From NCBI GenBank assembly GCA_002189035.1, contig CM007989.1:5549001-5613000 (forward strand): a stretch of 64,000 nucleotides of DNA, read 5' to 3'. The notes below the pieces were generated by a model. That model did not search any database. It was not told the DNA's origin and was given only the letters and a program-made list of their open reading frames with translations. Of the stretch, positions 45,924 through 57,598 are shown piece by piece; positions within the stretch are counted from its first letter, which is position 1, and every line of letters starts with the position of its first letter. Made by a program: the position numbers and the translations under genes. The stretch is from Utricularia gibba (lineage: Eukaryota; Streptophyta; Magnoliopsida; Lamiales; Lentibulariaceae).

Positions 45924-48900
45924 ATGAGGGCCAAAGATGCAAAAGGCACCATGGTTCAGTTGGACTACACTATTCACATCCAGGAGATCAAGCCGTGGCC
46001 ACCTTCTCAGTCACTAAAAATGCTCCGCGCCGTTCTAATTCAGTGGGAATATGGGGCAAGGAAATCCGGATCTACCAGTCAAGTGGTGCCATTAGTTGAG
46101 GCTGGGTCTAGTGTTGGAGGTGGAAGAATTGAATTCAATGAGTCCTTCAGGCTTTCTGTAATTCTCACGCGGGAAAAATCTATGAAGGCCAGGAATGGGG
46201 AACATTTTGTGAAGAACTGCATTGAGTTTAATCTGTATGAGCCACGACGAGACCAAACTACGAAAGGCCAGCTTCTTGGAACCGCTGTCCTGGACTTTTC
46301 TGATTATGGAGTCATTAATGGAAATTTGATTATTCCTTTGCCCATAAATTGCAAGAGGACATATGGTAACACTGTGCAGCCTCTTCTTTTCCTTAATCTA
46401 CAGCGTAATACAAGTCAGACAAATTCCATGAGCTATAGTGTGCTAAGAGAACCCTCGAATAAATGCAAACATGGAGTAACTGCTCCGGACATGATGGTGG
46501 AAGAAGAATGTAGGGATGAGGGTGAGGCTGCCTCATTCACTACAGATGATGATGTTTCCTCACATTCATCACTTGCTATTTCTTCTTCAGGAGCTGGTTC
46601 AAATGGTTGCTCATCCCCTCAAAATAAAAACGTAAATGCTTGATCTGCTCTTTTTTTGATTCAGGTTTTTTTTTCGATGAGCCATAGTTTTAAACTATTA
46701 AATACCAGCTTGCCTATTTTTAGCTTGTATGCAAAGCATATCAAACAATGCATGACTTTTCTTATAATTGGACACTCCGTTACAGGATGAGGGTGTGATA
46801 TCAAATTGTGTTGATGGGGGTGTGCCAAATGTCAGTGAACCAGATAAACATGATACAAAAACAGATGAGGCGCAAACCATTGACTCAGGTGTGCTTCCCA
46901 GAGTTTCGCCATCAAAATCCTCGTCAATTGATGTGTCTTCAGATATTGCATGGATCTCAAAACGAATCACATCTCAAAGCAAGCACTCCTTTGTAAAGGA
47001 AGAAGTAAGGGAACAGGATGAGTCATGCACAACAGCCACTGAGTATCATAGTGAAAGTCAGTCTACTCAACACAAAGTTGAGAAGGTTCATCATACTAAA
47101 GAGGTGAACCTTTTAGTCAGTAGTCCTTTCTTTAGAGAATCCACTTTGGAGGAAAGTGTTCCATTTACTGATGGAAACGATCTTCTAGTCGGAGGAATAA
47201 AACCATTGGCAGGTATTGACGATATTGGAGGTAAACATGTTGCTCATGCCAAAGGAATAATATTGGGGCGGGAAGAACAACGGCCTGGTGCTGTGGTCTC
47301 TTTTGGGGTTATTGTTCCATTTACTGACGGAAATGATCTTCTAGGAGGAGGAATTAAAGCATCAACAAGCGTTGACGATATTGGAGGTAAACATGCCACT
47401 CATGCAGAAGGAATAATATCAGAGCAGGGAGAACAAGGGGTCAGTGCTGTGGTCTCAGGTGATATTCCTCAGGTTGATGAACAGTTGCTGCCAAAGCTGG
47501 AAATTAATCTAGATTCTTCCAATGTTGTCAAATCAAGAAATGGGAAGTCAGTTCGATCATCACTGGACTCAAGCAGGAGTCGTGCATCAACCCAAAGCAA
47601 ATGCGTTGCTTCTCCGGATACCGTACAAAGTTCCATTAACAGTAACCTTAGAGATAGTAAATCATGTAACGATGATAAAGACACCAGAATCCGGCATTTG
47701 GAACTTAGAATGAGGCTTCTGGAGGCAGAGTTGAGGGAGGCGGCTGCAGTTGAGGCTAGCATTTATTCTGTTGTTGCTGAACATGGATATTCAATAAATA
47801 AGGTTCATACTCCAGCCAGACGCCTCTGGAGGTTCTATTCCCATACCAATAATCAATACACCGAATCATCAAGGGCTTCTGCTGCTAGAAGTGTTGTGAC
47901 TGGATTAGTTTTGGTTGCGAAGGCATGTGGCAGTGACGTACCTAGGTATGCAGCTTAGTGACCTTCACTTGATTGTTAAGTGCATTATCTGTTTATCCTA
48001 TCATCATAATGTATCTTTATAGACTCAAAAGGACATGATGCACTTTCAAAAAAGAAAACAATATTTCTTCCCTAGTGCATGAGTGCATGGTGTGTTGCTA
48101 ATAATTTTTCCAGCAATAATAGAACACTGCTGCACTTGTGTGTTTTCAGGGATTTACTGTGAGTAGCTCTTATGTGATTTAAAAATGACCCATGCTCTTT
48201 AATCAATTGTTTGCTGTGAATCATTATTGAATTCATTAGAGTTTTTTTCTTTTCCTCTCGAGATCTGGATTAGATCTCTTGCGTGTCACCTCGTAGTGAC
48301 ATTCACATTTATTGTACAGATTAACATTTTGGCTGTCAAACTCCATAGTGCTGAGAGTGATCGTGAGTATGTCTATGGTGGACAATCAGTTGCCTAATAT
48401 TTTCCGATCCGACATTCAAAAAGATGCCCTTAATGAAAAGAAGCAGTCGTCAGCTCTTAAATGGGAATCCTTAACCCGAAAGGGTGCAAGAGGTCGTGTT
48501 GCAGATCTTTATTGTGACTGGGCCAATCCCTCAACTTTTGCAGCTGCGCTGGAAAGGGTTGAGGGATGGATCTTTTCTAGAATCACCGAATCCCTTTGGT
48601 GGCAGGTAGCAAAACATCTTCACTGCATCTCCTTTTATGGCTTGGTGTCAATGCATAGAATACATGCATGCATCTATATTTTTCATTTTGGCATCCAGCA
48701 TTGCGTCATGTATTTGTTTCTTGTTTCAGACTTTTACCCCACATATGCAATCCGGTGCAGCCAGATGCATCTTCAGAAGTAGGGATTCAGGATATAGCAC
48801 AACAGGTGGAGAAAACAAAGACTCAACTGAGCAGAAGCAGACAAATTGTTCTGTTGAGCTCTGGAAAAAGGCTTTCAGGGACACGCGTGAAAGGATATGC

Positions 48901-50137
48901 CCTGTTCGTGCTGAAGGACATGACTGTGGTTGCTTCCCAGGACTCTTAAAACTGGTAATTCCTCACACAAATCACTGTCTCACCTATCAAGCATTCACAA
49001 TATGGAAAGCTCATTCGTAACTGACCAACTTGGATGTAATGATGCGCAATCTAATGCTGCTAGCAAATTGAATTATCAGATAATGGAGCAGTTAGTTTCT
49101 CGGCTTGATGTGGCTATGTTCAATGCCATCCTTCGAGAGTCTTCTTTTGAAACCCCAACAGATCCGGTTGCGGATCCCATCAGTGATGCTGAAGTTCTCC
49201 CTATCCCAACTGGGAAAGCTAGCTTTGGTGCTGGCGCTCAACTGAAAAATGCTGTCAGTATTTCCCTTTGGACTTTGCTTTTTCTTTTTTTTTTTTTTAA
49301 CTAAGGCGCCCCTTGCTTACTCGACATGGCAGATAGGGAGCTGGTCCAGATTGCTCACAGACCTCTTTGACATTGATGATGGTGATTTTCCTAAAAATGA
49401 TAGTTCAGAACTGGGTGATGATGATGATGATGAGAGAATGTCTTCTAATGACTTTTCAAAATCTTTTCATCTCCTCAATGCACTGAGCGATCTTATGATG
49501 CTCCCAAAGGACATGTTACTTAGCCAGACAATCAGACGAGAGGTTTTTACCGTAACTTGGAAGGTCTTGCAAAAGTTGCAATTATTAATACTTTTTTCTC
49601 ACCCCATATTGTGCCCCAGGTTTGTCCAGCGTTTGGTCCACCATTGATTACAAGGATTCTAAGCTCCTTCGTTCCAGACGAGTTTTGCGCTGATCCTATA
49701 CCAAGAGTTGTTTTCGAAGCCTTGAACTCAGAGGTTTGTTAAACTCACATAACCCTTAAACCTTTCATGCTCTCCTGCCAAGCAAGGTGTGTATATTTTC
49801 CTGGGCTTTGCTTTCATAGGATCCCTCCGATGCTGAAGGAGACTCGATCATAGGAATACCCTGTGCCGCAGCACCCATAGTGTATCAGGCGCCATCATCG
49901 GCATCAGTCAGCACCTTCATTCAGAAAGGCAAACATCCGGAGCTAAGTCGCAGCAGATCTTCGCTACTTCGGAAGTCGCAAACAAGCGATGACGAACTTG
50001 ATGAACTCAATTCGCCGCTGGGTGCACTCATCGCAGGCAGTGACAAGGTTTGCCCTTCGAAGAAGCTCCCCTGGGACTCAAACACCACTGGCCGGAGGCA
50101 CAGTCTACTCCGGGAGGTCTGGATGAACAGCCCATGA
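45924..50137 (+). CDS. NT-C2 (EEIG1/EHBP1-type) and dilute-like domain protein
   Basis: Eight exons: 45924-46631, 46786-47945, 48320-48605, 48730-48954, 49080-49253, 49333-49542, 49620-49733, 49820-50137; 3195 nt, 1064 residues, all junctions GT-AG. The N-terminal NT-C2 domain (PF10358, about residues 10-155) has VQLDYTIHIQEIKPWPPSQS, IEFNESFRL, NCIEFNLYEPRRD and LLGTAVLDFSDYGV. A Ser-rich, poorly conserved middle follows, then a coiled coil (LELRMRLLEAELREAAAVEA). The C-terminal dilute-like region includes LTFWLSNSIVLR, WIFSRITESLWWQ, RLDVAMFNAILRES, LLNALSDLMMLPKD, VPDEFC and a SDDELDELNSPL tail. NT-C2 domains are thought to bind membranes and DIL regions bind organelles in myosin V, so a membrane or cytoskeleton adaptor role is likely but unproven. 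The start is the first in-frame ATG after a TGA upstream. The middle carries a 156-bp in-frame tandem duplication. Arabidopsis At3g01810 appears to be the counterpart (memory). Confidence 0.93.
47158..47469 (+). repeat. 156-bp in-frame tandem duplication in the NT-C2 gene
   Basis: Two copies starting at 47158 and 47314 (156 bp, 52 codons). Both encode VPFTDGNDLL, GGIK, DDIGGKH and HAxGII blocks, then a xxAVVS end. Residue differences between copies indicate it is not very recent. It lies in the poorly conserved linker between the NT-C2 domain and the coiled coil, so it lengthens the linker without touching either domain. Confidence 0.9.
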
Positions 50138-50389
50138 GGCAGAGCGGCCGGAGACAATATGTCTATCTACTTGCTCCATGTAATTAATATTGAAGGAACT
50201 GTGTTCCCCTGATTTTCCAGAGTAGGTTGGTAAACCTTTCTTTCCACTGTTTGGCTTATAGATCACTATCTTCGTCTGGTTACACACTCTTTCAAGGCTC
50301 CTACTAAAGCTACAAAAATTGGGACTGATTCTTTTCCATCGAAGCACACCACCGGAGTTGCAACTTGCACCCCATCACGAGGTGGTTAA

Positions 50390-51661
50390 CTACGCATTGG
50401 GTTGGCACAAACTCAGCTTCTTAGATGGGTTTGAACCACAGGTCAGGTTGGTGAGACGAAGTGCAGCCAGCAGACCCTGCCAGGTGTCTCCAGACCCAGT
50501 GGACATACTGAAATTGAAAAGCTTCCTCTGCTGCTTGTAGTATTCCTCCAGCGGCTTCCTCTGAAACATGAACAACAACCCCTTCAAAGTTGCACCCTTT
50601 TCGTGATACATCATAGAATCTAAGGTATATATTCTTTATGTTTTGTTGATGGTGAAGAGCAGGAAGTCTGTTACCTGTTCAGCGTACATGCGAAGCTTCT
50701 CCTTCCAAACTGCGTCCAGTCCAGCGTTTGGTTGCCGAAGATGCGCTGGCCGGAGGTTGAAGCTAAGATTGAGGCCCGTAGCAGTGGAGATTGGTTGGAA
50801 CTCTGAAGGAGAGAAGCTTGCACTGCTTGAATGCTGCTTCATCACGGACTCATCGGCGGTTTTGAGATTGAGAACCAAATCTATCTCTGCAACCTCGTCA
50901 AGTATCTCCTGGGAACCCACAAAACAGAATAGCATAAACAACACCAACAGAATCTTAAAGACACATGCCCATGGGACTACATTTGTCACCAGGGTAAGGG
51001 GCGTAGGTATCTTGAACATCAAGAAGGAAGAACAGAATCTCTTACAGCTTGCATCGTTGTTCTGGGAATTCCATGTAAAATGAATCCGGTTTCACCTCTG
51101 CAGTATCCTTCCTCCAGTCTCTTGGACAGAAGTGAAAATATCACGTCCTCCGGCACTAATTTCCCGTCATTGACGGCGGATGCTATCTGGTAAGGACATC
51201 ACCCGCATGGTAAAAACCAGACAAAGGAAACTCCAAATTGATAAGAATTCGTATAACAATTACTCCACATTGGATGCGGAAAATCAAAGCTATGACCTAG
51301 AATTAGTGCCAACCTTTTTATATAGTGGAGAATTCGGGTTGAGCTCCTGTCGGACGAGAGACCCCATAGATATATAAGGAACATCCAAAATCATCGCAAG
51401 TCTCTGGGCGTAAAAATGGCTTCTCACCAATGGATCCCCCATGATCACCCACTGGACCCCTCTGCCGAACACCTCGCCTTCATCCGATTCCTCCACAACT
51501 CGCAACTTCATCTTCGGTTTCGGTTCCCAGTCATCGTCATAGCAACCATGAAAATCCAGGTCCAAGGCCGCCGCCGCCGCTGATCCGTAGCGACGGATTT
51601 CAGGTCGGTGGAGACGAACAAAACTACGCGATGCTACCGCGAGACGGGTGAGCACAGTCAT
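50390..51661 (-). CDS. Adenylate kinase-like protein lacking a P-loop, probably mitochondrial
   Basis: Four minus-strand exons: 51661-51314, 51186-51046, 50908-50675 and 50560-50390. They total 894 nt, 297 residues, all GT-AG. Adenylate kinase features: a strand and nucleotide loop (VQWVIMGDPL), YISMGSLVRQELN, LLSKRLEEGYCRGETGFILHG, IPRTTMQA, EIDLVLNLK and a C-terminal YYKQQRKLFNF. The usual GxPGxGKGT P-loop is replaced by GDPLVRSHF, without the catalytic Lys, so phosphoryl transfer is doubtful. The N-terminus MTVLTRLAVASRSFVRLHRP has Arg and no acid and fits a mitochondrial presequence. Annotated relatives (adenylate kinase 7-like, Arabidopsis At3g01820, from memory) also have a degenerate loop. 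The start is the ATG at 51661; the frame upstream begins with TTG. It is convergent with the NT-C2 gene, with 252 bp between stop codons. Confidence 0.92.
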
Positions 51662-51699
51662 GGCGGCGCACGAGCAGAAACGAACGGTTTTTTGCAAGA

Positions 51700-52620
51700 A
51701 GGGTTTCGGGGACGGAACTTAAAATTGCAATCGCAATGTACCTGAACGGGTGGGATTCCCCATAAATAAAATTTGACCATACCTCCTCCACATATTACAT
51801 TTTTGTACCCCAAATACCGATATGTAACTTATTAGAAAAATTGGCACTAATCACAGTGTTTTTCCTTTAAAAAAATGGTCGTTCTCCTCTTTTTCTACTT
51901 TGAACATGAGAATCGTTGTCATTTAAAGAACATTCATGATGAGAGATCTTCGTTTTTTAGTATGATTAATTATCTAGAAAGACAATTTATCAACAAAAGG
52001 AGGAAAACTTGATTAGCATTGATGAAATTAAATTTTCAGAAACCATCACTATGCTCCAAGATTTAAAAGTTTACTTTTTTTTTTATTTACAAAATAAAGA
52101 GATAACCGTTTTGTAATAAACAACACGTAAAGTCAATTTTATTAAATACAAGAGACAAATTTACCAATTTTCTAGAAGAGCATTGGATACCCCAAAAAAC
52201 ATTAGATTGTACTTCATTGCATTTTGATGAGAGCATGTTTATCCGAAATAAGGAGAAGATGATTATACACATAAGATTAGTAATTTTCTCATTATTTCAC
52301 TTAAACTAGTCACTAAAGCAAGCAGCACGAAAAAAAAATCAGGAGCATGTTAAATGAATATGTATCAAATAACATCCCTATAAGGAACATGACACTGAAT
52401 GCAACTTATCAAAATAGACCAAATAGTGTGAAGTTAGACCCATTTCCTCCTACTTTTATTTTTCCAACCCATGAACACTATTAAAGATTTTCTTTTGAAT
52501 ATGCTAATTCTCTAGCTATATAAGAAAGATTTCACTTTAAATAATAAACATTTATGAATATAACATATTTGGAGAATAGTGTTTTTAATTTAAGTTCATA
52601 AAGAACTTTAGACTAAACAA
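51700..52620. other. Upstream region of the adenylate kinase-like gene, AT-rich
   Basis: No gene seen. The 52320-52620 part may be the LTR end of the Copia relic that starts at 52.6 kb, but no terminal motif or second copy supports this. Confidence 0.4.
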
Positions 52621-52623
52621 ATT

Positions 52624-55600
52624 TTATTTATGATATCTAATGTGATTTGTATTCGCATCTTCTTTTTGTCTATGTGAGTGTGAAAGCATATTACATATGT
52701 TGGGTTGCAAGCATATGGATTGTTTGAGCATATATGCGAGTTGTTGTTCTAATTGCACAAATTTGAGCTTGATGATCTTTTCATGTACATAATTATGAAC
52801 CACATGGTATTTTACTTGAATATGCTTCGTTCTTCCAAAGAAACTAGGATTATTCTCCATAAAGATTGCAGATTTGTTGTCAAGGTTCATTACGGTTGGC
52901 TTTTCTAGATCATTCCTACATCTATAAATAGTTTTCATATCCATATTAGATGATTTGCAGCTATTGCTGTTGTCATATACTCAGTTTCAATGGAGGATTG
53001 AGCTACTATCGCTTGTTTCTTGCTGTTCCATACAAATGGAGAGCTATCAAGGGAGAAAATGTAGCTCAATATGGACTTAAGATCACTTGCATCACCTGCA
53101 AAATCACTGCTAGAATACACTTGAAGGCAAGGATTAGTAATTTTAACATAGGTTAGACTAAGATTTGTTGCCCAATTCAAACATTTCAGAACTCATTTTT
53201 CAGCTTCAAGATACGGCTTACAAGGTTGTGTCATGAATTGTGAACCGAAGATCTAGCAGAGCCAAAGCCATATTTACAAAAATAAGTAATATCGGTCATG
53301 TTGCAGTTAGATAAATTAATGATCATATTATTCTCTTGCAATTGTGACATCTACTACATCCTCTTTGTTATCATAGAATTGCATCTTCATTTCAGATGTA
53401 ATAGGTACAACCGAAGATCTAGCAAAACCAAAGCCATATTTTTTATCAGATCTTGAGTGTACTTCCTTGAGATGCATAAATGCATGTTCGAGCTTGAATG
53501 ATTTCAAGACCTAGAAAGTAAGCATTTGTCCCATATTTGTCCACTCAAAAGTATTTTTCAATGCTTGTTTTTCAGCTTCCACAAGTGTTGGATTACCTCC
53601 AATCAGTAAGATATCATCCAAATATAGCAATATAATAACTTATTGTTCTTTGATGATTCAAAATATACAAGGTATTGTCATTTTCACTTCGTGAATAGCC
53701 TTGTTGAGTAAAGTATAGATAAATTTTAGAGTACCAAGCTCTAGGTGCTTTAAATTGTATAAAGCTTTGTGAAGCAAATAGACTTTATCTTCTTGTCCCT
53801 TAACAATAAATGTAGATAGTTGCTCTATATAAATTTATTCACTCAAGGAACCATTCAAAAACATAGATTTGATGTCGAGATGCTACATTAGCAATTTTTT
53901 TATCCTAGTAATGTCAATAATAGCTTAATGGTATCAAGACGTGCCACTGGTGCAAAGGCATCTTGGTAATCTATACATTCTCTTTGCTTGAACCGTTTAG
54001 CAACCGGTCTGGCTTTGAGTTTGCTGTTGCTTCCATTCGGGTTTAACTTTGCCATAATGCCAATTTCATTCCTTTCACTTTCTTATTTTTCTTCCTTTTC
54101 CCAATGTTCATGTCTTGTATTTTTCTATTGTCAACTGCATAGCTTCTCTCCATTTACGGTATTTTATTGCCATTTGTAGAGACATAGGTTCTGTTGGTGT
54201 TTTCATGAATCCGAAATTGACTTCAACCACTACATTAACATCGTTGTTCAACCATCCAGATGTCTTGGAAATTCGTCGACTTCATGTTATGATAGCATCT
54301 ATATTTTCATTTTTCTTGAGCTGATCGGTTTCTTCATTTTTGAGCTCTGAATGTTCACCTAATCATTGCCCTACAAGTGGTTCATTGGAATTGTCCTCCT
54401 TGCTAGTAACATAGCTTTCTATTGATGGTTCTTCAAATAGTATGTCTCCATAATGTTGTTCTACTTTCTTTGCACAGTTTCTTTCCTTAGAGTTTTGTTC
54501 TTCATACAACCTGCTCAGGTGTGTCTCATTGTTGCTTGAAGTATTTTCAATTTCTACTGCTATAGATTGCAAAGCTGGACAATTAGATGTTAGTAATTTC
54601 TGTATTATCTTTGTTTCTGACTTTGATAGCATTTTAGGACTCTATTCTGATACTGAATTCCGATTTATTTCTAAGGTACTTGGAGTAGTATTTGGGAAAT
54701 CATATTCTATCTCTTTTATGTGAATTTGTGAGTTCTCTGCTAATTCTTGTCCAGCTTGCTCGTTTGAGTTGTTCCTAACTATTATGGAGTTCATATCTGG
54801 CTTTCATTTAATGTTGGAAGTGTTGGAAATATATTGTACAAATTTCGTGCCTCCTTAGACAATCCTTTCCAATTTTCTTGGTTCCATGTCCTAGTTTTGT
54901 TTTCATTGAATTCCACATCTTGACTAATAAGCACTTTATTTTCCTTAGGTATCCATATGTGGTAGGCCTTGAAATTTGTTGCATATCCAATAAATATGCT
55001 CATTTTACTTTTGTTGTCTAACTTATTTTGTATTGCCTACAGAATTTGCACAAAATAGATGTTGCCAAATATCCTTAAATGCAAGACTATTGAGACTTGA
55101 TTCATCCATAATTCATATGGTATCTTGTATTCTTCAATTCCCTGAGTAGGCAGTGATGACACACATTTTTCCTGAAATTAATAATACAAAATAGTTATAT
55201 TTTATTATGATTTAGGTTAGATAAATGTGGTTTTTCATGTTTTAGTGATGTTTATGTTAATCTTATGTAATTATGTTGAAAAGTGGACTAAATCAAAGGA
55301 TTTAATCCACAACTTTTGTTACTAATGTTTTAGTAAGTTCAGTAGGGAGATCAGCAGAAAATCAGACTTGCAAGCGTATGAAACAAGTGAAAAAGGGCGC
55401 AATCTTTGGTGTTGCAATCTTTGTAATGATATCCGATTATGATGACCGAATCTTCGATGCCATAATGTCATTTTTCTTTCTCTTGTGTAAATAGAGATAG
55501 TGTTGTAAGTTCTTTTGTACCCTTAAAAAAGTTGATTAGGAATACCTTGTTGATCATGAGAATATCATAATATCTTCACCTGTAGGACTGTTTATATGGC

Positions 55601-57057
55601 ATGCACCATTATTGAAATGAATTTCACAGTTCTTTTTAACTGGCCAGGCTTTAGCAGATTATGTGAGGTAGTTGTTGCATAAAAAACATTCTTGATTAGG
55701 ATACGTTTTGATGTGATTTCTAAAAATATTGTGCCTCTTTCCATAGTTGTGAGGAGATTTCTATTTGTTATTTCAATTTTTGTGGAGATTTGCTTGAAAT
55801 TGAGAAAGTGTTTATCATTTTCAATGTACTTTGTACTTCCACTTTCTAGTAGCCATATCCACTTTCTTGTATTACTATAGACCAGATTAGTGAGTAAATA
55901 TCAATAGTGTTCTTCTCATTTATAGCATGCTTTGATACATCATTGTTTGCTACAAAAAGGAAACCATAGTTGATTGTAACCTAATGCCTACTTTAGCTCC
56001 CATCTATCTTTGTTTTAGCACTTGCTGCATGACTTTACGTTTTATTGGGCACTCTTTCAAGATGTCCTTTTTCTTGATAGAATTGACATAATTTTTAAAA
56101 GGGTGCCAGAAACAACCATCTGATGTATGTTTCTGTTGCTTGCAATAGGGACAAGTTGGATGGGAATCGGGTACATATGTTCCTGGTTTACCAAAAACTC
56201 CACTAGTTTTTTCCATATGTAGTTAGATCCTCTCTAATTTGGTGGCTTGTTCACAAATTTTGTTGTAAAAGCCTTCTCATTGGAAAATTGAGTGTGCGTC
56301 TTGACTTCTACTCTCCTCAACTTTTGGAGAACTTTGGCATGAGTTAGTTTTTCTATGTCATGAATTTGCAGTGAGTTTATAACTGACTCATAGCACAATA
56401 GTAGTGCATGAATAATAACATCTTTAAGTATGTCTTCATTAGGTTTGGATCTTAATAGTTGCATTTTTTGAACACCTACTATAATGACATTAGTGAATTG
56501 ATCAAGAGCATTAGGAGAACTTAGCTTCTGATTATTTAGTGGTCACTAGATGTTTGTTACTCGGGCATCGGCATGGAGGCAGAACCTCCAACAAAGATGT
56601 CAGTATGGAGGTGCGGGTTCCCCCTCAAGCCGCACCGCATGCAGGCGGGCAAGCACTTGCGAAGTGTTAGCGCATGCTTGAGGCGCCGTAACTAGTGCGA
56701 GCGGACACGGGGCGTGGACTTGCCCGGGACGTCCGCCTGCCAGCCATGGTCGACCATGGTGACTCGCGTGGGACGCCAGCTGGTGCAACATCATGGACCA
56801 TGCGCGGGGCAGACTGCTTTACTTTCAGCCGTTCCAATATAAGTGTCTTCAAGCACTTTCCATGCTTCTTTAGGAGTTTTACGTTTCAGGATGTGCTCAT
56901 ACGCTACATGAGTTACACCTTGATCAAGAATACCTCAAACTCTCTTTTCTATTCTTTTGTTGGTGATTGTTGCTTTTGCATCTTTTCTTTTGAAGACTCA
57001 ATGGTGAAGTAGTCAACAAGATCCAATTTGTCGAAGTAGTCTATCAATTTTCTAGAC
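52624..57057 (-). mobile_element. Copia retrotransposon relic, gag to RNase H
   Basis: Minus-strand frames run from gag at 57057 down to RNase H at 52624. Gag: KEAWKVLEDTYIGTAES (near 56850) and LQIHDIEKLTHAKVLQKL (near 56350), with a zinc-knuckle-like CPYCKQQKHTSDGCFWHP near 56150. Protease-like WLLESGSTKYIEND (near 55850); pre-integrase LWHRRFGH (near 55410). Integrase end KMSIFIGYATNFKAYHIW (near 54990). Reverse transcriptase DYQDAFAPVARLDTIKAI and LLYLDDILLIGG (54000-53600). RNase H DFAGDASDLKSILSYIF and NSKKQAIVAQSSIETEYM (53130-52960) and LDNKSAIF (near 52880). The integrase core between 55.4 and 55.14 kb is missing, and stops are scattered throughout, so it is dead. Confidence 0.88.
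56535..56812. mobile_element. GC-rich ~280-bp insertion in Copia gag
   Basis: The Copia gag reading breaks after TYIGTAESKAV and resumes near 56530 with QKLSSPNALDQFTNVII. The DNA between is strikingly GC-rich against its AT-rich host (for example GCATGCTTGAGGCGCCG and GGGACGTCCGCCTGCCAGCC). It contains GGTCGACC with flanking CCATGG palindromes. Termini and target duplication were not found. It could be an unclassified short element or filler DNA. Confidence 0.55.
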
Positions 57058-57598
57058 TGATGGGGTATAAATCAGTCAAAGATAGTCAGTCTCTGAAAAG
57101 GCTGCCGAAAGGAGCTCTAAAGGGACAGTGACTATTGGCAAACTAGTATGTGTCAGAGGGCTGACAACGACGGCCGTATGGCGCACGCTGAAAAGCGGCC
57201 GAGTCATAGCAGAACGGGCGTCGATCATCTGAAAAGTAAGGTTATAGTGCAAGTACAAAAGGCGACCGACACCTATAAATAGAAAGGGGGATTCGGCTAG
57301 ATCACCCTCCCCTATAAATAGAAGAAATCATAACGGAGAAAGGGTTGGATCCTAAGCCTCCTAACCTGTACCTTTCTTCACCACATCCCTCTAAGTAAGA
57401 ACTTTTTCGGGTGAGCTCCGACAGCTTCGTGGTTTTTTCCATCTTACGGCGGTTTCCACGTAAAAATCTCTGCCTACACCTGTTCCCATTAACCAAACCG
57501 AACAAAATCGTGAAAAACATAAGAAGGTACGGAATTTCCCGGTTGCACCTTTCACCCAAAATCGGTCTCTTCACAAACGTCGATTTTCACCCATAACA
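57058..57598 (+). repeat. 5' LTR of the 57-kb element
   Basis: TG at 57058-57059 and CA at 57597-57598. Shares nearly every block with the 62004 copy and with the solo LTRs at 5898 and 36684. Confidence 0.92.

Noticed and set aside
48955-49079. Read-through instead of an intron in the NT-C2 gene
   Set aside because: Continuing in the exon 4 frame meets a stop at about 49018; splicing GT at 48955 to AG at 49079 restores MEQLVSRLDVAMFN in phase.
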